Position numbers and translations under genes: made by a program. Below the pieces are notes generated by a model. That model worked only from the letters and a program-made list of their open reading frames with translations, did not search any database and was not told the DNA's origin. A stretch of 64,000 nucleotides of DNA, from positions 124,001 to 188,000 of the forward strand of contig JAJDXS010000080.1 in NCBI GenBank assembly GCA_022823145.1. The letters are read 5' to 3'. Position 1 is the first letter of the stretch. Every line of letters starts with the position of its first letter. The stretch is from Gemmatimonadota bacterium. Lineage in GTDB: Bacteria > Gemmatimonadota > Gemmatimonadetes > Longimicrobiales > Gaopeijiaceae. Of the stretch, positions 18,554 to 27,016 are shown piece by piece.

Positions 18554-19864
18554 GTGATTTTCGAACTCCCCAACGACATCGGTGCCATCGAGAAGGCGGT
18601 CGAGCACGCAGTCGCGTGCTGCGCGCACGCGCGGCTGGACCGGCGGCGGCTGCTGTTCAACTTTCGCGTCGGGCTGACCGAGGCGATCTCGAACGCCATG
18701 CTGTACGGCAACCGGAACGAACCCGGAGGGCGTGTCCGGGTCGAACTCCACGTCCGGCCCGGAGAGGTCCGGGCGTCCGTCTGCGACCAGGGCCGCGGTT
18801 TCGACCCCGATCGTGTGCCCGATCCGCGCCTGCCGGCGAACCTGCTGCGCCCCGACGGCCGCGGCGTCTTTCTGATGCGCGCCCTGATGGACGAGGTGCA
18901 CTTCAATCCCGAAGGAAACGCCGTCACCCTGGTGCTCCGCGGTCCTGCCGGGGATCGCGGTGCCGCTTCACGGCACGACATCAGGCTGCCGGGACACGAT
19001 GCCGACGACGACGTCACCAGAATCCTCGCCGCCACGATTGCGCGATCGGCGGAACTGGCCCGGCAGGCCGAGACGACCCGCGCCGATCTGGAGGCGGCGC
19101 TGGAGGCCAACAGGCGCATGCGCGAGGAAATGGCGCGCGAACACGCTTCCAGGGAGATGCAGCTGGCCCACGACCTTCAGTTGAAGCTCCTGCCTCCCAT
19201 TCCGCGCATGAAGGGGGTCGAGGCCGCTGCCCGCGTGGTCCCGGCGGCATCGGTCGGCGGCGACTTCTACCAGGTGATCCAGCTCTCCGGGGGCAGGGTG
19301 GGGGTGATGATCGGCGACGTCTCGGGCCACGGCTTCCCCGCCGCGCTGATCATGGCCCTCGTCATGAGCGCTGCCACGATCTACGCCGAGGAGGGCAGGG
19401 CGCCGGCGGCGGTGCTCGAATACCTGAACCGTGCGATCGGCGACGAACTCGAGTCCACCGAGATGTACCTCTCGCTCTGCTACTGCGTGCTGGCGCCCGG
19501 GCGGTCCGGAATCGCGTATTCGAACACGGGACATCCGCACGCGTTCGTGGTGCAGGCGGACGGCACGGCGCGCCGGCTGTTCGCCACGGACCCCCCGATG
19601 GGCATCGGCCCCACTCCCTACGGCCAGTCGAACATGCGGTGGCGTCCGGGTGAGGATCTGCTGCTCCTCTTCACCGACGGCCTCTCCGATACCCTCGCCA
19701 GGTCCCGCCGCAGCACCGGCGAGGAACGGGTGCTCGACGCGGTGGCCGCGAACCGCCACCGGCCGGTGTCCGAGATCCTCGACACCCTCTTCGAAATGTC
19801 GCGCGACGCGATCCCGTCGATCCCCGCCGACGACAGGACGGCGGTCATTCTGCGCACGTCATGA
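18554..19864 (+). CDS. RsbW-like ATPase fused to PP2C/SpoIIE phosphatase
   Basis: 436-residue fusion. Residues 1-140 form a GHKL ATPase of the anti-sigma kinase type: N-box around Glu43-Asn47 (LTEAISNAMLYGN), G1 box DQGRGFDP and a GRGVFLM G2-like box. A helical coiled linker follows (about 150-205, ending in the QLAHDLQLKLLPP motif of RsbU-type phosphatases). The SpoIIE/PP2C domain has VGGDFYQV, IGDVSGHGFPAAL, FTDGLSD and the final DDRTAVIL metal-binding aspartates. It would phosphorylate and dephosphorylate the adjacent STAS protein in opposing directions. The GTG start is the first good one in frame; its stop overlaps rsmA by 4 nt. Confidence 0.85.
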   Translation: MIFELPNDIGAIEKAVEHAVACCAHARLDRRRLLFNFRVGLTEAISNAMLYGNRNEPGGRVRVELHVRPGEVRASVCDQGRGFDPDRVPDPRLPANLLRPDGRGVFLMRALMDEVHFNPEGNAVTLVLRGPAGDRGAASRHDIRLPGHDADDDVTRILAATIARSAELARQAETTRADLEAALEANRRMREEMAREHASREMQLAHDLQLKLLPPIPRMKGVEAAARVVPAASVGGDFYQVIQLSGGRVGVMIGDVSGHGFPAALIMALVMSAATIYAEEGRAPAAVLEYLNRAIGDELESTEMYLSLCYCVLAPGRSGIAYSNTGHPHAFVVQADGTARRLFATDPPMGIGPTPYGQSNMRWRPGEDLLLLFTDGLSDTLARSRRSTGEERVLDAVAANRHRPVSEILDTLFEMSRDAIPSIPADDRTAVILRTS

Positions 19865-20679
19865 GGCGGCGGGCCAAGCGGTCGCTGGGTCAGAACTTCC
19901 TCGTCGACCCCAACCTGCAGCGCAAGATCGCGGCCGCCGTGGGGGCGGTGCCGGGTGAGCCGGTGCTGGAGATCGGCCCGGGCCAGGGAGCGCTCACGGG
20001 CCACCTGGCGGAGTCTGGCGCCGTAGTCACGGCCGTGGAGCTGGACGACGAACTGGCGGCCGCTCTGGCCGCGCGCTACGAGCACCATCCGCGGGTCACG
20101 ATCGTCCGCGGCGACATCCTTACCGCCGATCTCGCCGCCCTCACGGCCGACTGGGGCCGCACGCGCGTCGCGGGCAACATCCCGTACAACATCACCACCC
20201 CGATCATCTTCCGCCTGCTCCGGCTGCCGTACCCCGCCGACATCGTCCTCACGGTGCAGGCCGAGGTCGCGGCGCGGATCATGGCCGGACCCGGGACGAA
20301 GACGTACGGCGCGCTCTCGGTGGGAGTGGCGGTGCACGCGGGGGCGACGAGAGTGTGCAAGGTGCCGCGCCAGGCTTTCCGGCCCGTGCCCAGGGTCGAG
20401 TCCGTCGCGATCAGGATCACTCCGCTGTCCCCGCCGCGCCTCACTGCCGAGGAAGCCGAACGCGTCCGGATCCTCACGCGCGCGGCCTTCTCCTGGCGGC
20501 GCAAGCAGATGGGGACGATACTGCGGCGTCACCCGGAGCTGCGCTGCACCGCGGCGGCCGTCGAGGAGGCGCTGGGGGCGAGGGGCCTGTCGCGGTCGCT
20601 CCGGCCGGAACGCCTCTCGCCGCAGGACTTCGTGGAACTGAGCGCGACGCTCTTGGCGAGACCGGGATCGCGCGTCTAA
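19861..20679 (+). CDS. rsmA: 16S rRNA dimethyladenosine transferase RsmA (KsgA)
   Basis: Dimethylates A1518 and A1519 of 16S rRNA in helix 45 late in 30S assembly. Motifs are KRSLGQNFLVDPN, LEIGPGQGALTGHL (SAM motif I, about 36-49), VELDDELAAAL, GDILTADL and the catalytic NIPYNITTPI near 101-110. The C-terminal helical domain with the ARAAFSWRRKQM segment is present. It is 272 aa, the usual size. It starts at ATG 19861 inside the stop of the preceding gene. The end carries the likely rex promoter. Confidence 0.95.
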   Translation: MRRRAKRSLGQNFLVDPNLQRKIAAAVGAVPGEPVLEIGPGQGALTGHLAESGAVVTAVELDDELAAALAARYEHHPRVTIVRGDILTADLAALTADWGRTRVAGNIPYNITTPIIFRLLRLPYPADIVLTVQAEVAARIMAGPGTKTYGALSVGVAVHAGATRVCKVPRQAFRPVPRVESVAIRITPLSPPRLTAEEAERVRILTRAAFSWRRKQMGTILRRHPELRCTAAAVEEALGARGLSRSLRPERLSPQDFVELSATLLARPGSRV

Positions 20680-20682
20680 CTT
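20653..20682 (+). promoter_or_regulatory. Predicted rex promoter (TTGGCG / TAACTT)
   Basis: Inside the 3' end of rsmA, TTGGCG (20653-20658) and TAACTT (20677-20682) are separated by 18 bases. Transcription would begin about 6-7 bases later, at or next to the GTG start of rex (20689), giving a leaderless mRNA. The same hexamer pair with 17-base spacing precedes the gene at 28,321. Prediction only. Confidence 0.45.
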
Positions 20683-20686
20683 CTAC

Positions 20687-20704
20687 TTGTGAACACTTTC
20701 ACAA
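20687..20704. promoter_or_regulatory. Rex operator (TTGTGAA-N4-TTCACAA)
   Basis: A perfect 7-bp inverted repeat, TTGTGAA CACT TTCACAA, matches the established Rex consensus exactly. It overlaps the proposed rex start codon (20689) and lies 4 bases after the predicted -10 box, so Rex bound here would block its own transcription. It occurs only here in the window as far as I can see. Confidence 0.85.
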
Positions 20705-21342
20705 ATAGGATTCCGACCAACAGGATTCCCGACGCCACGGTCCGGCGATTCTCCCTCTACCTGCGTTACCTGGAGGACTTCGGGCGTTCAGGCGTCAGCA
20801 ACGTGGCCAGCGGCGTGCTCGCCGATCGCGGAGGCACCACCGCGGCACAGGTGCGCAAGGACCTCTCCCACCTCGGTTCCGTCGGGAAGCGCGGCCTCGG
20901 CTATTCGGTCCCCGCGCTCACGCGCGTCCTCCGCACCGTGCTCGGCCTCGATTCCACGTGGCGGGTCGCGTTGCTGGGCGCAGGGCGCATCGGGACGGCG
21001 CTCTTCGAGTACGAGCCGTTCCGGCGGCGCGGCTTCAACATCGTCACCGTGATCGACAACGACCCGTGCAAGGTGGGATCCCGCCTGGGCGACGTCCGCA
21101 TCCGGGACGAGAAGGGCCTGCAGTGCGTCCTGCAGGAAGACGGGATCGACCTCGTGATCGTGGCGGTCCCGGCGCGCGTCGCCCAGTCCCTCGTCGACCG
21201 GGTGGTCGGCGCGGGCGTCAAGGCGGTGCTCAACTACGCGCCGGTGCAGTTGCGCGTCCCGGACGACGTGGCCCTGCGCAACGTGAGCATGCTCGTCGAA
21301 CTCGAGAGTCTCTCCCACGCCCTGACCCGCAGCCGGCAGTGA
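20689..21342 (+). CDS. rex: Redox-sensing transcriptional repressor Rex
   Basis: Senses the NADH/NAD+ ratio and represses fermentation and respiration genes when NAD+ is high. The N-terminal winged helix has IPDATVRRFSLYLRYLEDF, VSNVASG and the AQVRKDLSHLG recognition region. The C-terminal Rossmann domain has LLGAGRIGTALFEY with dinucleotide GxGxxG, followed by VIDNDPCKVGS. It is 217 aa, normal. GTG 20689 lies inside the Rex operator; the conserved part begins only at residue ~13. The first residues contain a duplicated NRIP motif from a 15-nt tandem repeat, and no other standard start is available in frame. The exonuclease gene overlaps its stop. Confidence 0.93.
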   Translation: MNTFTNRIPTNRIPDATVRRFSLYLRYLEDFGRSGVSNVASGVLADRGGTTAAQVRKDLSHLGSVGKRGLGYSVPALTRVLRTVLGLDSTWRVALLGAGRIGTALFEYEPFRRRGFNIVTVIDNDPCKVGSRLGDVRIRDEKGLQCVLQEDGIDLVIVAVPARVAQSLVDRVVGAGVKAVLNYAPVQLRVPDDVALRNVSMLVELESLSHALTRSRQ

Positions 21343-22199
21343 CCCGGAAGGACGGTCGCCGATCGCTCCTCCAGCTTGCCTGGACCGTGCTCCGGCGCGG
21401 TCCCGCGCCCACCACCGTCCTGGCCCGCGAAGTCCTCGGGCTGGATGGCCACGCCGGCGCGGCCGCCAGAGCCGTCTTCGCGCTGCTGGGCGACGACCCG
21501 CGCTTCCAGGTCGACGCCGACGGCCGCTGGAGCCTGCGCGGAGGCGCACGACCCCCCGGCACCCCGCTCTCCCGCCTGTGCTACGCGGTGGTGGACGTGG
21601 AGACCACGGGAGGCCGCTACGAGACCGGCCACCGGATCACGGAAGTCGCGGTCGTCGAGGTGCGCGGCGGCAGCGTCACGGACGCCTTCCACACGCTGGT
21701 GCACCCCGGCCGCCGCGTCCATCCCGCGACCGCGCGCCTGACCGGGATCTCGGACGACATGCTCTTCGACGCCCCCGCCTTCGACGAGGTCGCCGAAGAG
21801 GTGTTCCGCCGCATCGCGGGCAGGGTCTTCGTCGCGCACAACGCGAAGTTCGACTGGGGCTGGATCAGGGCGCAGCTGGGAGACGCGCTCGGCGATGTCC
21901 CCGAGGTCCAGCGCCTCTGCACGATCAGCCTCACCCGCCGGCTGGTGCCCGAACTGCACCACCGGAACCTCGACGCCTTGGCCGACTACTTCGACATCTC
22001 CATCCACCAGCGCCACCGGGCCTACGGAGACGCGCTCGCCACCGCGAGGATCCTGCTTCGGCTGCTGGACCGCGCGGAGAACCTCGGGATCGGCGACCTG
22101 CACTCGCTGAAGCGCTACCGGCCCCGGAAGACACGGCGGGGGCAGCGTGATCTGTTTGCCCGTTCCGGTCTACCGCGCCGCTCGCGCACGCTGGTATAA
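21339..22199 (+). CDS. DnaQ-like 3'-5' exonuclease (DEDDh family)
   Basis: 286-residue protein. Residues 1-75 look like a small winged-helix-type region. Then comes an exonuclease domain with the DEDDh motifs: VVDVETTGG (Exo I Asp/Glu), VAHNAKFDWGW (Exo II Asp) and HRAYGDALATA (Exo III His/Asp). It resembles the epsilon proofreading subunit and related standalone nucleases. The extra N-terminal domain argues against a classic DnaQ, so no gene symbol is given. GTG at 21339 overlaps the rex stop by 4 nt, so it is probably in the rex transcript. The stop lies within the next promoter's -10 box. Confidence 0.82.
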   Translation: MTRKDGRRSLLQLAWTVLRRGPAPTTVLAREVLGLDGHAGAAARAVFALLGDDPRFQVDADGRWSLRGGARPPGTPLSRLCYAVVDVETTGGRYETGHRITEVAVVEVRGGSVTDAFHTLVHPGRRVHPATARLTGISDDMLFDAPAFDEVAEEVFRRIAGRVFVAHNAKFDWGWIRAQLGDALGDVPEVQRLCTISLTRRLVPELHHRNLDALADYFDISIHQRHRAYGDALATARILLRLLDRAENLGIGDLHSLKRYRPRKTRRGQRDLFARSGLPRRSRTLV

Positions 22200-22200
22200 T
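22192..22200 (+). promoter_or_regulatory. Extended -10 promoter upstream of thiolase gene
   Basis: TGGTATAAT is a perfect TG-N-TATAAT extended -10 element, overlapping the stop codon of the exonuclease gene. No convincing -35 lies 16-19 bases upstream. It would give a leader of about 63 bases for the thiolase gene. Confidence 0.5.
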
Positions 22201-22269
22201 GGTCAGGCGCGATGTGGCCATTCGCAGCCACGGCCCGCCCACCGAGAGGCGCCGCACCCTGGAGATCAC

Positions 22270-23481
22270 GTGAGCCGTCCGGCGACAACCCCCGTAATCA
22301 TCGATGGCGTCCGCACCCCGATCGGACGCTTTCTCGGAGGACTGAGCGCCCTGTCCGGACCCGGCCTCGGGGCGGTGGCCGTGCGTGAGGCGGTTGCCCG
22401 GGCCGACATCGACGTCAACGACGTCGACGAGGTCATCATGGGCAACGTGGTGAGCGCCGGCGTGGGCCAGGCGCCCGCCCGCCAGGCCGCCGTGAACGGC
22501 GGGATCCCGCCGGTCGTTCCCTCGGTCACCGTCAACAAGGTGTGCGGCTCCGGACTCAAGGCGGTGATGCTGGCCGCGCAGGCGATCCGCGCCCGCGACG
22601 CGCGGCTCGTGGTGGCCGGAGGCTTCGAATCGATGTCGAACGTGCCGTACTACGTGCGAGGCCATCGCGGCGGCGTCAGGTTCGGCGACCGCACAATGCA
22701 GGACGGACTGGTCTACGACGGACTCTGGTGTTCGTTCGGAGAGTGCCACATGGGGGGCCACGCGGAGTACACCGCCGCCAGGGCAGGGGTCACGCGGGCC
22801 GAGGCGGATGCCTTTGCGCTCGGGTCGCACCGCAAGGCGACCGCGGCCATCGACGCAGGCAGGTTCGGGTCCGAGATCGTGCCGGTGGGCGTGGAGACGC
22901 GCCGGGGCAGGACGGTCGTCGATACCGACGAAAGCCCCAGGAGGGACACCTCGCTGGAAAGGCTGGGCCGTCTGCGCCCGGCGTTTGCCCGCGACGCCCC
23001 GAAGGGGCTGGACGAGCTCGTGGTCACGGCGGGGAATGCGCCCGGTCTCAACGATGGCGCGTCGGCGCTGGTCGTGGCCAGCCGGGAGTACGCCGAAGCG
23101 AACGGGCTTGCATGGCGGGCCGTGATTACCGGGTATGCGGCGGGCGGAACCGAGCCGCGGGACCTGTTCTTTGCACCCGTGGTCGCGGTTCGCAACCTTA
23201 TGAAGCGGGAGGCGACCGGCGTCGGCGACTACGGGCTGGTCGAGATGAACGAAGCCTTCGCCGTCCAGGCCATCGCGGACATGCGTGCGCTGGGGATGGA
23301 TCCGGAGCGCGTGAACGTCAACGGCGGGGCGGTGGCGCTGGGCCATCCGCTGGGGGCTTCCGGAGCGCGGATTCTGGTGACGCTCCTGGCGGCAATGTCC
23401 GACCGCGATGTCGAATCCGGCCTGGCCACTCTCTGCCTGGGTGGCGGCAACGCCGTTGCGCTGGCCGTGCGAAGGAACTGA
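22270..23481 (+). CDS. Acetyl-CoA C-acyltransferase (thiolase)
   Basis: Condenses two acetyl-CoA to acetoacetyl-CoA, or cleaves 3-ketoacyl-CoA in the reverse direction. The nucleophile is Cys92 in [37 protein letters not shown] and the second active-site cysteine in [11 protein letters not shown] are all present. It is about 403 aa, full length. The GTG start at 22270 follows GGAG. Together with the 3-hydroxyacyl-CoA and acyl-CoA dehydrogenases downstream it suggests C4 or fatty acyl-CoA metabolism. Whether it is biosynthetic (AtoB-like) or degradative cannot be told from the sequence alone. Confidence 0.9.
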   Translation: MSRPATTPVIIDGVRTPIGRFLGGLSALSGPGLGAVAVREAVARADIDVNDVDEVIMGNVVSAGVGQAPARQAAVNGGIPPVVPSVTVNKVCGSGLKAVMLAAQAIRARDARLVVAGGFESMSNVPYYVRGHRGGVRFGDRTMQDGLVYDGLWCSFGECHMGGHAEYTAARAGVTRAEADAFALGSHRKATAAIDAGRFGSEIVPVGVETRRGRTVVDTDESPRRDTSLERLGRLRPAFARDAPKGLDELVVTAGNAPGLNDGASALVVASREYAEANGLAWRAVITGYAAGGTEPRDLFFAPVVAVRNLMKREATGVGDYGLVEMNEAFAVQAIADMRALGMDPERVNVNGGAVALGHPLGASGARILVTLLAAMSDRDVESGLATLCLGGGNAVALAVRRN

Positions 23482-23494
23482 AGAGGAACCAGGA

Positions 23495-24073
23495 ATGATC
23501 GATTCGCATGCGAAGGTGTCGTTTTTCGCACCCGAGGCGAGCGGGCGCCGGTCCCTGGCGATGCCCATCGCCGTGGCGCTGTTCGCGCTGCTGACCGCCC
23601 TCGGGGCCCACGTTGCGGTTCCGCTGGGGATCACCCCCGTGCCGATGACGCTGCAGACCCTGTTCGTGCTGCTGGCCGGCGCGCTCCTGGGCCCTGTGGC
23701 CGGTGCGACCTCCCAGCTGCTCTACCTCGGCCTCGGGGTGGCGGGGGTCCCCGTCTTCGCCATGGGCGGGGCGGGCCTGCCCTGGATCTTCGGCCCTACG
23801 GGCGGCTACCTGATGGGCTTCCCGCTCGCCGCGGCGCTGGTGGGGTGGATCTCCGGCTCCGAAGGACACGCGCTACGCACCGCCGTTGCCCTGGTCGTCG
23901 GATCGGCGGTGATCTTCGTCATGGGGGCGGGCTGGCTCTCGGTCGTCAACGATTTCGGACCCGGCGCCCTTTTCGTCGCCGCGGTGCAGCCGTTCCTGGT
24001 GGGGGCCGTCGTGAAGGCGGTCATCTGCTTTGTGGTGACGCGCCAGATCGTGGCGAGGGGTCGGCGGCGCTGA
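23495..24073 (+). CDS. bioY: Biotin transporter BioY
   Basis: Substrate-binding S component of an ECF-type biotin transporter, about six membrane helices in 192 residues. Typical features are the [20 protein letters not shown] segment after the first helix, [21 protein letters not shown] and [15 protein letters not shown]. It starts at ATG 23495, 13 bases after the thiolase stop, with AGGA upstream. No EcfA/EcfT genes are nearby, so it acts alone or shares a general energising module. Its place beside acyl-CoA genes fits biotin's role in carboxylases. Confidence 0.9.
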   Translation: MIDSHAKVSFFAPEASGRRSLAMPIAVALFALLTALGAHVAVPLGITPVPMTLQTLFVLLAGALLGPVAGATSQLLYLGLGVAGVPVFAMGGAGLPWIFGPTGGYLMGFPLAAALVGWISGSEGHALRTAVALVVGSAVIFVMGAGWLSVVNDFGPGALFVAAVQPFLVGAVVKAVICFVVTRQIVARGRRR

Positions 24074-24119
24074 TCCGCGTCCCGCCGCCCCGGGATCTCC
24101 CCGGGGGCAGTCGCGCACC

Positions 24120-24989
24120 ATGAAGAAAGCCATCGGCGCTCTGGTCCGCCTCGGCGGTTTCGCGGCCATCTTCATGGCGCTTCTGGTCGGCGCGGCGCTC
24201 CTGGCCGGGGACGCCGTCGAACGCGTGAGCGTGCAGGGCGCCATGACGCTTCTCGCCGCACTCGGCGCATCCATCCTGATCCTGCGCTACGACGGACGCC
24301 GCCCGCTGAGCGACCTCTGGCTGAGCAGGTCGGGGGCGCTCTCGGGGTCCGGAGGCGGTTTCCTCCTGGGCGTCGTCATCGTGATCCCGGTTCTGGTCCT
24401 GGCGGTTGCGGCCGGCGGCCTCCGCTACGCTTCCGACCAGGGCACGGTGCTCCAGTACCTCTCCACCGCGGCCTGGACCGCAGTCGTCCTCCTCGGTCCC
24501 GCCGCCGCCGAGGAACTGCTCCTGCGCGGATACCCGATGCGCGTGCTCATGGAGCGATGGGGCGCCGCCACGGCCCTGGTGCTCACTACGATCGCGTTCT
24601 CCATCCTGCACGGCGCCAACCCCCACGTGGGTCCGCTGGCCCTGGTCAACATCGCCCTCGCCGGCCTCCTGCTCGGCATGATCCTGCTGGTTACCGGCAG
24701 CCTGTGGTGGGCGATTGGCCTGCACCTGGGGTGGAACTTCGCGGTCACCTTCCTCGCCGATCTGCCGGTGAGCGGACTCACCATCGTGGACGCGCCCCTC
24801 GTGGAGGTCGCACGACCCGGAAACGCCCTGATCACTGGAGGTGATTTCGGGTTGGAGGGCGGCCTGGCGGCCACGGCGGGGCTCCTCGCCGCGATCGGCT
24901 TCCTCGCAGCCCGTGCAAGGAGCGGCCCTGAGTCCGGCGCCGGCTGGTTCGCGCACGGGCTGCCGGCCCGCGACGGGACGGAGTCATGA
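24120..24989 (+). CDS. CPBP-family intramembrane metalloprotease
   Basis: 289-residue polytopic membrane protein with about seven helices. The three family motifs are present: EELLLRG (EExxxR, near 138), SILHGANP (FxxxH-like, near 161) and HLGWNF (HxxxN, near 202). Members include CAAX-processing enzymes of eukaryotes and bacterial proteins of mostly unknown substrate. The ATG start is at 24120. Its stop overlaps the next gene by 4 nt, although no functional link to fatty-acid metabolism is evident. Confidence 0.85.
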   Translation: MKKAIGALVRLGGFAAIFMALLVGAALLAGDAVERVSVQGAMTLLAALGASILILRYDGRRPLSDLWLSRSGALSGSGGGFLLGVVIVIPVLVLAVAAGGLRYASDQGTVLQYLSTAAWTAVVLLGPAAAEELLLRGYPMRVLMERWGAATALVLTTIAFSILHGANPHVGPLALVNIALAGLLLGMILLVTGSLWWAIGLHLGWNFAVTFLADLPVSGLTIVDAPLVEVARPGNALITGGDFGLEGGLAATAGLLAAIGFLAARARSGPESGAGWFAHGLPARDGTES

Positions 24990-25849
24990 CCATGGAGCGG
25001 ATTGCGGTGATCGGGGCGGGTACGATGGGCAGCGGCATCGCGCACGTCTGCGCCCTCGCGGGTCTGCGGGCCACGCTCGTCGACGCCGATCCCGCGGCCC
25101 TGAAGCGCGGCACGGCGACCATCGCCCGCAACCTCGACCGCCAGGCGGGCAAGGGACGGATCACGGCCGCCGACCGTGACCGGGCGCTGGCGCTGATCGA
25201 GCCGGGAGACTCGCTCGCGGCGGCCGCGAGCGCCGACCTCGTCATCGAGGCGGTCCCGGAGGTCGCCGAGCTGAAGGGCCGCATCTTCGCCGAACTCGAC
25301 GGCGTGGCGCCGCCGCACGCGATCCTCGCGTCGAACACGTCCTCGATTTCCATCACCGCGATCGCGGCGCGGACCGGTCGGCCGGAGAAGGTCATCGGGA
25401 TGCACTTCATGAACCCGGTTCCGGTCATGCGCCTCGTCGAGGTCATCCGGGGCCTCGGCACCGACGACGCCACCACCCGGGCCGTGATGGAGCTGTCCCG
25501 CAGGCTGGGCAAGACGCCCGTGGAGGTGCGCGACTTCCCGGGCTTCGTGTCGAACCGCGTGCTCATGCCCATGATCAACGAGGCGATCTTCGCGCTCATG
25601 GAGGGGGTTGCCGAGGCGGAGTCCATCGACACGGTGATGACGCTGGGAATGAACCACCCGATGGGTCCACTTGCGCTCGCCGACCTGATCGGCCTCGACA
25701 CCTGCCTGAACATCCTCGAGGTCCTGCACCGCGAGCTCGGCGACGACCGCTACCGCCCATGCCCGTTGCTGCGCCAGTACGTGGCGGCCGGTTGGCTGGG
25801 GCGCAAGACGGGCCGAGGCTTTCATTCATACCCGCCCCGCGCGCGATGA
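24986..25849 (+). CDS. 3-hydroxybutyryl-CoA dehydrogenase
   Basis: NAD(P)-dependent oxidoreductase between 3-hydroxyacyl-CoA and 3-ketoacyl-CoA. The Rossmann motif is VIGAGTMGSGIAHVCALAG (residues ~8-26). The catalytic-region motif IGMHFMNPVPVMRLVEVI is near 137-154 and FVSNRVLMPMINEAIF near 187. The C-terminal dimerisation domain ends GRKTGRGFHSYP. At 287 aa it is the short, monofunctional type (Hbd/PaaH-like), not the fused fatty-oxidation complex. It overlaps both neighbours by 4 nt. Confidence 0.92.
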   Translation: MTMERIAVIGAGTMGSGIAHVCALAGLRATLVDADPAALKRGTATIARNLDRQAGKGRITAADRDRALALIEPGDSLAAAASADLVIEAVPEVAELKGRIFAELDGVAPPHAILASNTSSISITAIAARTGRPEKVIGMHFMNPVPVMRLVEVIRGLGTDDATTRAVMELSRRLGKTPVEVRDFPGFVSNRVLMPMINEAIFALMEGVAEAESIDTVMTLGMNHPMGPLALADLIGLDTCLNILEVLHRELGDDRYRPCPLLRQYVAAGWLGRKTGRGFHSYPPRAR

Positions 25850-27006
25850 CCCTGCTCACCGCCGACCAACAGGCGATCCGGGATCTTGCCCGCGAATTCG
25901 CCGACGGCGAGATCGCGCCCCGCGCGTCGGACTGGGACCGGAACGGCGCGTTCGATCGCGATGTCCTGGACAAGCTGGCCGAACTCGGGTTTCTGGGCAT
26001 GCTCGTCCCGGAGCGGTACGGCGGCCTGGAACTCGACCTTCCCACCTACCTGGTCGCCTTCGAGGAGCTGGCGCGGGGCGACGCGGCGCTCGCCCTGACC
26101 CTTCACATCCAGAACGGCCCGGTTCCATACGTGCTCATGACGCACGGGACCGATGAACAGAAGTCGCGCTGGCTGCCGGAGCTCGCCTCCGGCGCCACGA
26201 TCGCCGGCTTCGCGCTGTCGGAGGCGGGGGCGGGAAGCGACCCCGCGTCGATGACCACCACGGCGAGGCGGACGGACGGCGGCTGGACGATCGCGGGCGC
26301 GAAGAAGTGGGTGACCAACGGTGGGCGGGCCGACGTGATGCTGGTCTTCGCGCGGACCGGTGGCGTCGATTCGGGCCGGCACTCCATCGGCGCATTCCTG
26401 GTCGACACGTCGGCGCCGGGGTACCGGGTCGGGAAACGGGAACGGACGATGGGGCTGCGCGCCTCGGAGACGGTCGAAGTGGAGCTCGACGACGTGCAGG
26501 TCGCGGCAGACCGCCTGGTGGGGGATCCGGCACGGGGCCTCGGATACGCGCTGGAGGCGCTGGACCTCGGACGGCTCGGGATAGGTGCCCAGGCGGTCGG
26601 CATCGCAAGCGCGGCGCTGGAGCACGCCATCGGTTATGCCCGCGAGCGGCGGCAGTTCGGTCGTCCGATCGCGGCGTTCGGGGCGATCAGGAGCAAGCTC
26701 GCCGTCATGGCGACGCGGATCGCGGCGGCGAGGGCCCTGGTGATGGACGGGGCCCGGGCATGGGAGACACGGGAAGCGCTCGACGCAGACGCGGTGCCGG
26801 TCACCGCCCGCTCGGCCATGGCCAAGCTGATGGCCAGCGAGACGGCGGGGTTGGTCACCGAAGAGGCGGTGCGCATCTTTGGCGGCTATGGTTTCATGCG
26901 CGAATACCCGGTCGAGAAGCTCATGCGGGACGCCAAGGCCACCGAGATCTACGAGGGCACCAGCGAGATTCTGAGGCTGGTCATCGGCCGCTCGCTCACG
27001 GCCTGA
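25846..27006 (+). CDS. Acyl-CoA dehydrogenase
   Basis: FAD-dependent enzyme introducing the alpha-beta double bond in acyl-CoA and passing electrons to ETF. The N-terminal helical domain is followed by [19 protein letters not shown] and KKWVTNGG in the beta domain. The C-terminal helices contain [32 protein letters not shown] and the catalytic-base segment [11 protein letters not shown], with the Glu in YEGT position. It is 386 aa, normal for short/butyryl-type dehydrogenases. ATG 25846 overlaps the previous stop. No etfAB genes or canonical enoyl-CoA hydratase gene is nearby. Confidence 0.92.
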   Translation: MTLLTADQQAIRDLAREFADGEIAPRASDWDRNGAFDRDVLDKLAELGFLGMLVPERYGGLELDLPTYLVAFEELARGDAALALTLHIQNGPVPYVLMTHGTDEQKSRWLPELASGATIAGFALSEAGAGSDPASMTTTARRTDGGWTIAGAKKWVTNGGRADVMLVFARTGGVDSGRHSIGAFLVDTSAPGYRVGKRERTMGLRASETVEVELDDVQVAADRLVGDPARGLGYALEALDLGRLGIGAQAVGIASAALEHAIGYARERRQFGRPIAAFGAIRSKLAVMATRIAAARALVMDGARAWETREALDADAVPVTARSAMAKLMASETAGLVTEEAVRIFGGYGFMREYPVEKLMRDAKATEIYEGTSEILRLVIGRSLTA

Positions 27007-27016
27007 GGAGACGCGA

